Source of the DNA: Callaeas wilsoni
Lineage: Eukaryota; Chordata; Aves; Passeriformes; Callaeidae
Length of the DNA stretch: 64,000 bases
NCBI GenBank assembly: GCA_013398955.1
Contig: VWPU01002170.1
Coordinates: 22,185-86,184 of the forward strand
Reading direction: 5' to 3'
Under the pieces are notes generated by a model. The model was not told where the DNA came from and did no database searches. It was given only the letters and a program-made list of their open reading frames with translations. Below are positions 48,701 through 55,760 of this stretch, in pieces; position 1 is the first letter of the stretch; the number at the start of each line of letters is the position of its first letter. The translations under genes and the position numbers were made by a program.

Positions 48701-50027
48701 AAGAAGAAGCAAGAAAACAAAATGAGAAGAGACCAGTTGAATGATGAATACTTAGAGCTTCTAGAGAAACAGAGGCTTTACTTCAAAACAGTGAAAGAAT
48801 TTAAAGAGGTAAGAACACTTTTGCTATGTATGATGTGACTTGTGCATTAATATATGTGCAAGATTTCCTGATACGATGCTTATCACGCTGTGTTCATGAG
48901 GTATCTTGGTGGTTTTCTCCATGTGAGTCTTGGACTCTGAACTCAATTCTGGGAATTCTTTCACTGCTAGCCTGGCACCTCTCCATGTTACAGGGAAAGG
49001 TTGTCGAACAAGCGGCGTATTTAGGTTTTCAAGAGGAATCTCTTGAAGATCTGTGAGCAGTTAGGTATTGAAGCAAAGAGGGGTGTGGAAATGTGTGTGA
49101 ATAAGGAGGAAATGCAGGGTCTTGGTTGTTAATCTTCAGGAACCAGCCTTGTAGCCTAATGACTGTGAAAGCACTGTATAACACTTCATTGATTTAGCCT
49201 TTCCCAAGCTTTTAATCATCATGGGCTTCTGTTACTTGCTGTCTCCATGAGAATGAATGAATGAAGAGGAATGCTGCAGGCAAAACTGTCATTTAGCTTC
49301 ATATGTTCGAGGAAAAACATCTTTGTGTAATTATTCCTGCTTTGTTCTAAGACAGTTCCTTCCTGTTTCAGACAGTGTACTCTGGCAGAATGACAAGGGT
49401 TGTTCAGCTACTTGTCTGACATACAGAATTTTATATCCTACTTGCAGAATTTATGTGGATTTATTTTTAGGTTTTTTACCTATTTTTCTTCCATTGCCAT
49501 GTGAGGGAATTTCTACTCAGCCCTGCCACCCTTAAAAATACAAGAAGTCGTGGTTATGGTACTGAACACAGGTGTACTTATGTAAATATATGTCCTGACC
49601 TAGAGTTGTTCCCTGAGCACTGACTTGCAAACTGTCCTGCAAAGTTCCAGATCACTTACAAGTAATCTCCATTTCAAATTTATTCTATTTATAAGTAAAA
49701 AGCTGAATTTGCTTTAGCTACATGCAACAACTTCAGTTGGGTGGGTCAAGCAGTGTTCCTTCTGGCTTGCATGTCATAAAGGTTAATGAATATTGCCACT
49801 GGAATAACATTATGGATGAATCAGAATTATCTTCAACTCATTGCTCACTCCAGGCTGCTTTGGATTTTGGAGATGTTTCAAAATGAAGGAAAGGGTTTGG
49901 TTCTGTTGATGTGGAGATACAAGTCGCAGAGTTAAGAGCAATACCTCCTTACGTGTTTGCTGTGTGTTAACAGGAATGCCGTAGGAATGAAATGCTGCTG
50001 TCCAAGCTGAAAGCCAGTTCTTCCTGA
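15669..50027 (+). CDS. CCDC93: CCDC93, coiled-coil domain-containing protein 93 (23 coding exons, 617 aa)
   Basis: CCDC93 is known as a subunit of the CCC complex (CCDC22, CCDC93 and COMMD proteins), part of Commander, which works with Retriever and WASH on endosomes to return membrane proteins to the cell surface. I joined 23 exons with GT-AG borders into one frame of 617 codons plus TGA; the human protein is about 631. Residues 15-121 carry the conserved N-terminal region ([61 protein letters not shown]), reported to fold as a calponin-homology-like domain. Residues about 165-295 are linker with [16 protein letters not shown] and GQIVGL. Residues about 298-617 are charged, heptad-like coiled coil with [26 protein letters not shown] and [17 protein letters not shown]. 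The ATG at 15,669 has G at -3 and at +4. Intron lengths range from 172 bp to about 3.5 kb. No frameshift or internal stop was found. Confidence 0.97.
16751..16864 (+). CDS. CCDC93: CCDC93 coding exon 2 (residues 15-52)
   Basis: Begins after TTGTTAG and ends at GACAAG|GTGAGG, 114 nt, phase 0 at both ends. Encodes [15 protein letters not shown] through [10 protein letters not shown], the most N-terminal conserved block. Confidence 0.97.
16865..18521. other. CCDC93 intron 2, nothing further seen
   Basis: AT-rich intron of 1.66 kb. Open frames inside are short and have no recognisable domains. No repeat identified. Intron 1 (15,711-16,750) is GC-rich at its start as the tail of the CpG island. 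Confidence 0.6.
18522..18616 (+). CDS. CCDC93: CCDC93 coding exon 3 (residues 53-84, split codon)
   Basis: 95 nt between TTTGCCAG and AAAAAT|GTAAGT. Encodes [17 protein letters not shown] and [12 protein letters not shown], ending two bases into an isoleucine codon. Confidence 0.97.
18957..19012. repeat. A-rich low-complexity tract in intron 3
   Basis: Adenine runs broken by AGAAACAAAGCCC and CCCC. Its reverse complement gives a false phenylalanine-rich frame. Whether it is the tail of an old retroposed copy cannot be told. Confidence 0.8.
21025..21038 (+). promoter_or_regulatory. Candidate CTCF-type motif in intron 3
   Basis: GCCACTAGAGGGAA fits most of the CTCF core (CCASYAGRKGG). It lies about 90 bp before exon 4. 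Motif match only. Confidence 0.2.
21131..21242 (+). CDS. CCDC93: CCDC93 coding exon 4 (residues 84-121)
   Basis: 112 nt after TTACAATAG. The first base completes the split isoleucine, then [17 protein letters not shown] and [19 protein letters not shown]. Ends CAG|GTAATA, phase 0. Confidence 0.97.
21243..23713. other. CCDC93 intron 4, nothing further seen
   Basis: A 2.5 kb AT-rich intron. Two weaker CTCF-like strings occur near 22,281 and 22,517 but have several mismatches. No repeat or exon identified. Confidence 0.5.
23714..23812 (+). CDS. CCDC93: CCDC93 coding exon 5 (residues 122-154)
   Basis: 99 nt after a T-rich tract and CAG. Encodes [19 protein letters not shown] and [13 protein letters not shown]. 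Ends GAG|GTAAGA. Confidence 0.97.
24785..24836 (-). mobile_element. Possible degenerate CR1 3' end
   Basis: The string CACAGAATCATTAGAATG followed by a degenerate GTTTGAGAGTTAATCTCC resembles the reverse complement of the CR1 terminus (GATTCTGTG after TCCAAC). The match is short and diverged, so this is tentative. Confidence 0.25.
24876..24932 (+). CDS. CCDC93: CCDC93 coding exon 6 (residues 155-173)
   Basis: 57 nt after CTTTCAG, ending TTT|GTAAGT. Encodes [19 protein letters not shown]. It is a multiple of three, so skipping it would keep the frame. Confidence 0.95.
24933..28406. other. CCDC93 intron 6, the longest intron
   Basis: 3.47 kb of AT-rich sequence. Apart from the tandem duplication at 26,174-26,281 I recognise nothing in it. 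Its open frames are below 90 codons. Confidence 0.6.
26174..26281. repeat. 54-bp tandem duplication carrying a hairpin
   Basis: Two adjacent copies of a 54-bp unit start at 26,174 and 26,228 and differ at three positions. Each holds a 7-bp inverted repeat with a 10-nt loop: ACTGGAA/TTCCAGT at 26,190-26,213 and ACTAGAA/TTCTAGT at 26,244-26,267. Two of the three differences are paired changes that keep the stem. Confidence 0.9.
28407..28507 (+). CDS. CCDC93: CCDC93 coding exon 7 (residues 174-207, split codon)
   Basis: 101 nt after CTTGCAG, ending GGCAG|GTGAAA two bases into an arginine codon. Encodes [19 protein letters not shown] and [14 protein letters not shown]. Confidence 0.97.
29604..29643 (+). 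CDS. CCDC93: CCDC93 coding exon 8 (residues 207-220)
   Basis: Small 40-nt exon after CTTTTAG, ending CAG|GTAAAA. Completes the split arginine and encodes [13 protein letters not shown]. Confidence 0.95.
30250..30303. repeat. Exact 27-bp tandem duplication in intron 8
   Basis: Two identical head-to-tail copies of a 27-bp unit (starts GTTTTTATTACAGAG) occur without a mismatch, which suggests a recent slippage event or continuing homogenisation. Confidence 0.95.
31069..31161 (+). CDS. CCDC93: CCDC93 coding exon 9 (residues 221-251)
   Basis: 93 nt after TTAAAAG, ending GAG|GTGAGC. Encodes [19 protein letters not shown] and an acidic tail [12 protein letters not shown], a likely disordered linker. 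Confidence 0.95.
31512..31550. repeat. Short AT-rich tandem repeat in intron 9
   Basis: About two and a half units of a 14-bp AT-rich motif (ATTTTAAAATACAC), itself partly palindromic. Confidence 0.8.
31682..31732 (+). CDS. CCDC93: CCDC93 coding exon 10 (residues 252-268)
   Basis: 51 nt after TGCTCTAG, ending GAG|GTCAGT. Encodes [17 protein letters not shown]. In-frame length. Confidence 0.95.
32226..32312 (+). CDS. CCDC93: CCDC93 coding exon 11 (residues 269-297)
   Basis: 87 nt after ATTGCAG, ending AAG|GTAAGT. Encodes [19 protein letters not shown] and [10 protein letters not shown]. Confidence 0.97.
32313..35619. other. CCDC93 intron 11, nothing further seen
   Basis: 3.3 kb intron. The longest frame (33,834-34,205, + strand) has 123 codons, is rich in F, L and S, and shows no known domain, so I treat it as chance. 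No repeat identified. Confidence 0.6.
35620..35736 (+). CDS. CCDC93: CCDC93 coding exon 12 (residues 298-336)
   Basis: 117 nt after TTTTTTCAG, ending GAG|GTAAGT. Encodes [14 protein letters not shown] and [19 protein letters not shown]; the coiled-coil region begins about here. Confidence 0.97.
37176..37238 (+). CDS. CCDC93: CCDC93 coding exon 13 (residues 337-357)
   Basis: 63 nt after GTAACAG, ending GAG|GTAATC. Encodes [17 protein letters not shown] plus TLTE, coiled-coil-like, with a repeated LQAKC unit. Confidence 0.95.
37411..37484 (+). CDS. CCDC93: CCDC93 coding exon 14 (residues 358-382, split codon)
   Basis: 74 nt after the shortest intron (172 bp, ending CCCTTAG). Encodes [19 protein letters not shown] and SQADS, ending two bases into a threonine codon at AC|GTAAGT. 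Confidence 0.97.
38038..38119 (+). CDS. CCDC93: CCDC93 coding exon 15 (residues 382-409)
   Basis: 82 nt after AATTTAG. Completes threonine and encodes [20 protein letters not shown] and EFKAHCR. Ends AGG|GTAAGT. Confidence 0.97.
39229..39300 (+). CDS. CCDC93: CCDC93 coding exon 16 (residues 410-433)
   Basis: 72 nt after CTTAAAG, ending CAG|GTAATA. Encodes [20 protein letters not shown] and GEEQ. Confidence 0.95.
40398..40469 (+). CDS. CCDC93: CCDC93 coding exon 17 (residues 434-457)
   Basis: 72 nt after CTTCCAG, ending CTG|GTGAGT. Encodes [19 protein letters not shown] and IRLLL. The join with exon 16 seems shorter than in the human protein, which probably explains most of the 617 versus about 631 residue difference; this comparison is from memory. 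Confidence 0.93.
40734..40842 (+). CDS. CCDC93: CCDC93 coding exon 18 (residues 458-494, split codon)
   Basis: 109 nt after CTATTCAG, ending CAGG|GTATGT one base into a valine codon. Encodes [20 protein letters not shown] and [16 protein letters not shown]. Confidence 0.97.
42870..43540 (-). mobile_element. Antisense LTR-like element in CCDC93 intron 18 (probable solo LTR)
   Basis: Read on the minus strand, this block has the order of signals expected of a retroviral long terminal repeat. A TATA box (CTATAAAAACACG, near 43,172-43,160) is followed about 50 nt later by two AATAAA signals (43,115-43,110 and 43,104-43,099), and then a GC-rich segment with CTCTCCGGTGAGG. Composition changes sharply from the flanks. 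I see no gag, pol or env frame beside it, so a solo LTR is the simplest reading. The ends are approximate; I found no convincing target-site duplication. Family not recognised. Confidence 0.5.
43919..44001 (+). CDS. CCDC93: CCDC93 coding exon 19 (residues 494-521)
   Basis: 83 nt after TTTGCAG. Completes valine and encodes [19 protein letters not shown] and KKVYLEKE. Ends GAG|GTAAGA. Confidence 0.97.
44002..47011. other. CCDC93 intron 19, nothing further seen
   Basis: 3.0 kb AT-rich intron with short T-runs. A small inverted repeat TTCAACA-CA-TGTTGAA lies at 46,653-46,668, beside an E-box CACGTG. No gene or repeat family recognised. Confidence 0.55.
47012..47049 (+). CDS. CCDC93: CCDC93 coding exon 20 (residues 522-534, split codon)
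   Basis: Smallest internal exon, 38 nt, after ACTCACAG. Encodes [12 protein letters not shown] and two bases of glutamine. The donor CA|GTAAGT overlaps CAG-TAA, so reading into the intron stops at once. Confidence 0.93.
47953..48037 (+). CDS. CCDC93: CCDC93 coding exon 21 (residues 534-562)
   Basis: 85 nt after CTTTCCAG. The first base completes glutamine; then [20 protein letters not shown] and GIKQNRMK. A second AG two bases downstream would break the frame, so the first AG is used. Ends AAG|GTCTGA. Confidence 0.96.
48221..48255. repeat. Near-perfect palindrome in intron 21
   Basis: GACAGAGGTGTT-AC-AACACCTCTGTC (48,221-48,246) is a perfect 12-bp inverted repeat with a 2-nt spacer. It overlaps a second small palindrome TCCTG-A-CAGGA at 48,245-48,255. 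As RNA it could form a hairpin; as DNA it could extrude a small cruciform. Confidence 0.9.
48695..48808 (+). CDS. CCDC93: CCDC93 coding exon 22 (residues 563-600)
   Basis: 114 nt after CCAACAG, ending GAG|GTAAGA. Encodes [19 protein letters not shown] and [19 protein letters not shown], strongly charged coiled coil. Confidence 0.97.
49974..50027 (+). CDS. CCDC93: CCDC93 coding exon 23, C terminus (residues 601-617, stop)
   Basis: Starts after TTAACAG and encodes [17 protein letters not shown] followed by TGA at 50,025-50,027. Confidence 0.96.
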   Translation, partial: ECRRNEMLLSKLKASSS

Positions 50028-50112
50028 AGAGCTCCAGCTGGGAAAATTTATAGAAGATTGTTCAGTCCATTGAATCTCTTTTGTGAGGTGACAGTTATAC
50101 CTGCAATGTAGA

Positions 50113-50153
50113 TGTATATATATAGATATATATAAAAAATATATATACACACA
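50113..50153. repeat. TA/GATA microsatellite in the CCDC93 3' UTR
   Basis: Alternating TATATA, GATATATA and a terminal ACACAC run; impure dinucleotide repeat of about 41 bp. Confidence 0.85.
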
Positions 50154-51115
50154 GCTGTAAAAGTCTGGTTTTTCCAGTATGTGTTCAGTTTACATTCCCT
50201 CATCACATGGCTGTATTATTCATTATTGCCTCCACTACACAGTAAAGAGTTAACACAGTACAGCAAAATAGAAATACTGTCTAATTTTATTTATTTGGGT
50301 TTGGGTTGTTTTTTTTTCCTACAGTAAGGACCGTGGGAATATTTTTTATTTGGGTTCTAACACTGAATTAGGTGAAGATTCTGGAATAAGTTTACATGTA
50401 CTGTGTAGTATGTCCACCACCCCACAGGCTGAGCACTGCAGAATGCAGTAGTTTGTTAATTTTGGCCCAAAAAAACCCCACAGAATGAGATTCTTCAAAT
50501 TCGCTTCACCAGCTAATAACGTCGCATTATTTTAATTTACACTCTAGCCATAGACAGGTTTCCAAAGGATAACAATTAATTTCTAATGGTTAAGAAAATG
50601 AAAACTTACCTTGGATAATTCCTGGTGTAAAATTATAGATCTATATTTTTATAAAGTCTAGCTGTTGTATAAATTTCTTTGAAATTTCATTTTTATATAT
50701 AGAGAGTGTGCTTGTTAAATTAATAGCTCCAGGAAAGAAACACCTTAATACTAGGACCACCACGTTATCCCTGGCTGGGATGAAAATCAAAGTCTGTCAC
50801 CTGTAATATAGGAAGATAAAGATTGAGACATTCTGCTCTAATGAACTGATGCTCACCTTTGAAGACAACAACCTACTTACCCTGCTGAAGATTTGCTCTT
50901 GGAAGTTCAGAAACTTTGTGGGACACTTTCTGAAACATTTTTATATCTGTATATACAGTATTTTATAATTCAAACAGTTGCTTTTTGTACTTAACACCAG
51001 GATTTTGGACTGACTTCTTAATGTACATGACATCTCCAGAAGAAAATCCATGTTCCTTTTCCCACTGTCACTGATGACAGTGCTGTTCGATTACTTTCTA
51101 TGGCAGCGAATATAA

Positions 51116-51121
51116 AATAAA
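51116..51121 (+). terminator. CCDC93: Poly(A) signal of CCDC93
   Basis: AATAAA within TATAAAATAAAGAATATT, 1.09 kb after the stop codon and followed by a T-rich stretch (TCGTATTTTTAAGG). It is the clearest signal downstream of the gene; cleavage would fall about 15-25 nt later. Confidence 0.7.
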
Positions 51122-51144
51122 GAATATTTGGAATCCAGTGACAT

Positions 51145-54100
51145 TCTGCTATCGTATTTTTAAGGTGGAACTTGCCTTAGAAGCTTTTCCAGGCTCTTGA
51201 ATTACAAGAGCATTAAAAGATAAATCCCATAGTCAAATGAGTCACTGTTTTTGTGACGTCCTGTTCCTTCAGCACAGAAAGAAAACCTTCCCACTGAGCC
51301 AGCTGGGACCTTGCTCCCACACTGGTTAGTGAAGGAATAGATCTGGGCTGCTCCTCTTGCATCTGTACAAAAAGTCAGTCTGCCCAGGGCTAGCAAAATA
51401 ATGAAGGCAAAATCAGATTCCATGTCCCTTCAAAGAAGGAAAAATTTACATTCAGCATTCCTACAAAGGAGGAAACCTGCATTGAGTGCTACTTGCAGAC
51501 TTTCTGTAGTCACCTTTGATAGTAGGAGGCATTATTTCTGTCTACAAACTTTGCCCTCTGTAAGGCTCTTTCTAGTTTGTAAATTGAATAATTCAGCTTT
51601 GGCACTAAGGAGACCTGCTTGGGAATTCAAGCTGTGCTGTGTTTGTGTACCATGCAACTCTAAAAAAATAACTTGGATGGACATTTCAACTTGGGATTTA
51701 TCATTTCAGTCACAATTGCTTTTTAGCATCAAGCAAAATTTCCAAGGTAGGGTAAGTAATGAGCTTGCATGTAGAACAAATGATGTGATTATTTGTTCAG
51801 TATAATGGTAAAATTTATGCTTACCTGCTACAAACACAGTAAGCTGGAAACTTCCACAAGGAATAGAAAAGTGCGAGATCGGTTGCTCTGACTAGGAGCT
51901 TGTGATTTTGACTAAGATATAAATCTGAGGGTTGTGAAGATGCAGTTGTTGCTCACAAAGAATACATCAGAGTCCAGATCATAACTGACTGTCTGCTGCA
52001 GATGGGGCCCAGGGCAGATGGCCACTGCGTTTGGTGTGAGGCCCATGTGAAAAGGAGAAGGAAGGAGGCTGGCGAGGGTGTGAAAGCAGTTCCATCAGCT
52101 GTTCCTTGCTTTCTGGCACAGGCTCTGTGTTGGGTGCCATTTCTCCTCATACTTGGGGAGGAAACAACAGCAAGGAGAATCTGCCTTAATTCTCCATCTC
52201 AGCTGGTTGCAAGGGATGAACTGAGACTTTCTCAGAATTCTACTTCAGTATTGCTGGATTTCTTTGTTGGAAGAATTCATTTGGTGTTACCAGGCTTGTA
52301 AAGTAACATTTACAGGACTTGCAGCAAAACTTAAATTTCTTTATTAGGGTTATTAGCATTGTCTGCTCACACTCATCTTCCAAAACCCTTTCATTTCTGC
52401 ACAGTCTGGGCTCCCACAGCACAGCAAACAAGCGTTAATTTCAACACAGCTGCTGCAGGATTCTCAGAGCCCTGCTGCAGGATGCAGCAATGCCCCTCTG
52501 CTGAGCAATAGGCTCCAGTAAGTTTTTGTAGGAGCAAATTCAGTGTCAGGAAACAAAATTTAAAACTAGTAGTCCACTGCTTACAAGCAGAGATGATTGG
52601 TGTACTCCAAATTGGCAGCTTCTATTGGGGAAATAAATGGCCATAACATCTAAGCTGTGCCAAATGGTGTCCCTTTAGAATACCTGCTTTTTTTTTTCTT
52701 CTCCTTTTTTTTTTCTTTTTTTCCTCTCCTTTATGATCTTGGATAGTGAAAATACCGTGTCATTTATCTTAGTTCCTATGGGAGCATCCAGCAGGTTAGG
52801 CAACAACCACAGAAACATATTTTCTCAATCCCACAGGAAGCTGTGATTAAAAACCAGAATTTTAAATCCTGAATGTGTGCTGCCGCTCTTCTAAATGCAA
52901 TCTGCATTTAGAGCCAGTGTGGGAAGCTGATTTTGTTAAGAGTTTCTAAAGCCACGGTAATGAAATGAAAGCTCTGCTTGCTTCTCGTCGGCTCTGGGTG
53001 CGTAAGGAGCCAGGCTGCGTGAGCCCGTCTCTGTAACACTCGCTGCTGCCACAGATGCCTGGGTGGGCAGAGCACTGGCTGCTTATCTTCAGAACTTCTC
53101 CCAGCAAAATTACAGAGGCCCAGCCTCGCCTCCTAAGGGAGCTAAATTCATCCAGGAGGAGGAGGAGGAGAGCTGTGTCAGTGCCCTGCAGCTCTCCCGC
53201 TTGCTGAAGGCACCCTGCTGCAGGTCAGCGTGTGCAGCAATGCCCTGACGTGTGCAGCTGCAGGAACTGCGCAGTGGCCTTGCAGCTCTGTGGTGTTCTC
53301 CCAAGTTCCAGAGGCCAAGCCATGGCAGAAGGTGCCTTCACAGCCTGTGTCGCTTCAGGGAAGGGTTCCAGAAGCGGAATTGGAGCCGAGTGCTGCTCCA
53401 GTCAGCCGGAGGGTGCAGCTGCAGTATCACTGCTGCTCCTGCAGCCAGACTGGGGTGGGCCAGGGCACCAGGGCTGGCATTAGATTTGTGTGATAGTAAC
53501 AGCTTGGCTAACCAGGCTGAGGGAGTACAGGCACTAAAATTAGGCCAAAACGTGATTATTAGAAACTTCAGCAGTGCCACATGCAGAAGATTTGTATGCT
53601 TTTCAACACCAGCTCAAGATGACCTCTTCATTTCCTCCTTCCATGTCATCTGTTTGGATTTTAAAGGTTTTAGAGCAGTGACTCTTTTACATGAAAAAAT
53701 TCAATTGACTTGAAAAATTTGTCAGTGGTTCTGAATGAGGCTGCAGGTTTTAGTAACATTCAGTCTCTTACATATGTGCTTTCCTTCTGGTTTAATTAAG
53801 CCTCCAAACACTGGTTTGAATGGTAGCTATTCTATATGCAGGCAGCTTGAGAGTCACAAGGGAAAGTTATTTAAATTGGCATTTTAGTCTGAGTCACTAT
53901 CTAACAACTCTTTGAAATTCTAGGTTATTAAAACTTCTGAGTTCCCACTGAAATTGAGAGAAGCATCCTCTGCAGGAATGCAAGACACACAGGTGGCTGT
54001 GGGCACAGCAGGTCACACTGTCACAGCACTGCAGGTGTGAGGCACAGCACTGCCTGACCTCACCATACACTGTGCTCCTGAGATGTAGCCAAGCTTCCTG

Positions 54101-54960
54101 AAGCTTCCTGGGACTCTGTGTCAGTAAAAAGCTGCCAGGCTAGAAATACTCAGAGGTGCTGTCAGCTCTCCCACTCAGAGCAGGGGAGGAAGTAAAACCC
54201 ACCAGAGAAACAAATACGGAGCAAGATGGACTTGGCAGTATGCAGGGAAATACATTATTTACGTATATATTACTGGGTCAGGCGTGTTTGTCAGATCTTG
54301 GGAAAACAATTTAAGGCTTGGGTTTGAATCCCTTTGGGTTTTTGGGAGTCACTTAGACCTGATGGCATCAACACCTTTGTTACAGTAGGAGGAAGTTGAT
54401 GCCAGCTGACAAATAGTGGACTTCACCCAGGTAGAGTGATGAGCACACTTACAGTGCAGGGGCCCCAGACGCGGTGCAGGCACTCACCTACCACTGCCAA
54501 GCAGCCACGTGTTGCTGCCAGCCCACCTGTGACTGAACAGCCTGTTTGGGGTTTGTAACACAGATGCCTGCTCCGTTTTATGGGAGCATGAAATAAACAT
54601 GCGTACAGTCCCCATTCACTTGGAGGTGTTGGTGTCTATCTTGAGCTCATGTGGGTGTCATAAAACAGGGAGAGCCTGAGCCTGACAGAGTAAGAGAGGA
54701 CAACACAAGTGAAAAATCCATGCTAGATCCTCCTGTGCAAGCAGTGAGAACACATTCTCAGGGGCTCTGAATAATTTTAGACTTGCCTCTTAAGTTTCAC
54801 GTAACCCCAGGGGACACAGCTGACCCCTGTTTGACCAAGCCTGCCCATCAAGCCCAGCTGCTTGCAGAGCACACAGCCCCTCAACCCTGGCAGGGCGTGT
54901 TTCTGAGCTGCTTAGTCATCCACTTTAATTCCACATCAACTCAAGGACTGATTGACTGCA
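51145..54960. other. Intergenic DNA between CCDC93 and HTR5B, no gene supported
   Basis: The two genes converge here. I see no exon chain. A GC-richer part at about 52,940-53,480 yields several overlapping frames up to 153 codons with no domain, and is read as composition, not coding. It includes a (GGA)n-like run near 53,155-53,171. Confidence 0.6.
52687..52732. repeat. 46-nt pure pyrimidine tract
   Basis: Only T and C occur over 46 nt, mostly T-runs parted by CTTCTCC and CCTCTCC. Low-complexity sequence. Confidence 0.9.
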
Positions 54961-54965
54961 GCATG

Positions 54966-54971
54966 TTTATT
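54966..54971 (-). terminator. HTR5B: Candidate poly(A) signal of HTR5B
   Basis: TTTATT on the + strand is AATAAA on the - strand, about 460 nt after the HTR5B stop codon. It is the first such signal I see downstream, but none of the 3' UTR can be proved from sequence alone. Confidence 0.45.
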
Positions 54972-55427
54972 CCTTTCCAAATAAACATCAAAACCGAAGC
55001 CAGCATCCTGCCCATATCACAGGCATGTCAGTATTGCTCAATTAGCAGCTCCCACCGGTGCCTTTGCTAATGAGGAGAGCTCCAGCACGGCCCCCGGGGC
55101 TGGTTGGGCAGGATCAGCCGTGCCACGGCACTGGACACACACAGTGCTTCGCTGGCAGACCTCAGCGTGTGATGATTTGAAGAGCAGACAGGAGGCATTC
55201 CCTGCTTCCATCTTCTTTGCCAAACCCTGGAGTAGCACATATGTATTTCTGAGGGGGAACTGCAAACTCTCGGTAGGTTTATATCCAGACATCTTCCATC
55301 TTCTTTTTCACTGCTCCGAAATCCCTTCAAGTAGCTCTTGTGCATGAAAACTGTACATACCACAGGCGTGTTTCCCTCAAGAAATCTCTCTATTATGCAA
55401 TAATCATTTTCTCCTCTGTGTCCCCTT

Positions 55428-55760
55428 TTATCTCTGCTTTACAAAAAGGTTCTTGAAGGCATTGTTGTAATTTTTGTTAAATGCTGTATAAATGAGAGGA
55501 TTAAAGAAAGAATTTGAGTAGCCAAGCCAAAGAAAGATGCTTTTCCAGACGGGCGGGATGTTGCAGGAACAGAGGGGACTTATTAATTCTGTGATGAAGA
55601 AAGGGATCCAGCACAGTACAAAAACTCCAATTAAGATGCCAACCATCAGAGCTGCTTTTTTCTCTTTCTGTTCTCTCCATGTTTCTCCATCTGTCTGGAA
55701 AGTGATAGCTGCACGACGAGCTGTAAACACCATCTGTGCTTCCTGCGAAGCTTCCTTCAC
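55428..55760 (-). CDS. HTR5B: HTR5B exon 2 (residues 242-351, stop)
   Basis: Starts after the acceptor TTTGTTTGAG and encodes [20 protein letters not shown], the end of loop 3, then TM6, TM7 and the C tail, ending LFVKQR and TAA. Composition is AT-richer than exon 1. Confidence 0.96.
   Translation of the reverse strand: MKEASQEAQMVFTARRAAITFQTDGETWREQKEKKAALMVGILIGVFVLCWIPFFITELISPLCSCNIPPVWKSIFLWLGYSNSFFNPLIYTAFNKNYNNAFKNLFVKQR

Larger units (their letters stand above)
50028..51140 (+). other. CCDC93: CCDC93 3' untranslated region
   Basis: AT-rich sequence from the stop codon to the poly(A) signal, about 1.1 kb. It contains a TA-rich microsatellite at 50,113-50,153 and several T-runs. The end is inferred from the signal at 51,116. 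Confidence 0.75.

Noticed and set aside
53063..53713. Overlapping frames up to 153 codons between CCDC93 and HTR5B
   Set aside because: Three frames are open at once in a GC-richer patch, which points to composition. No exon borders join them to a longer frame.
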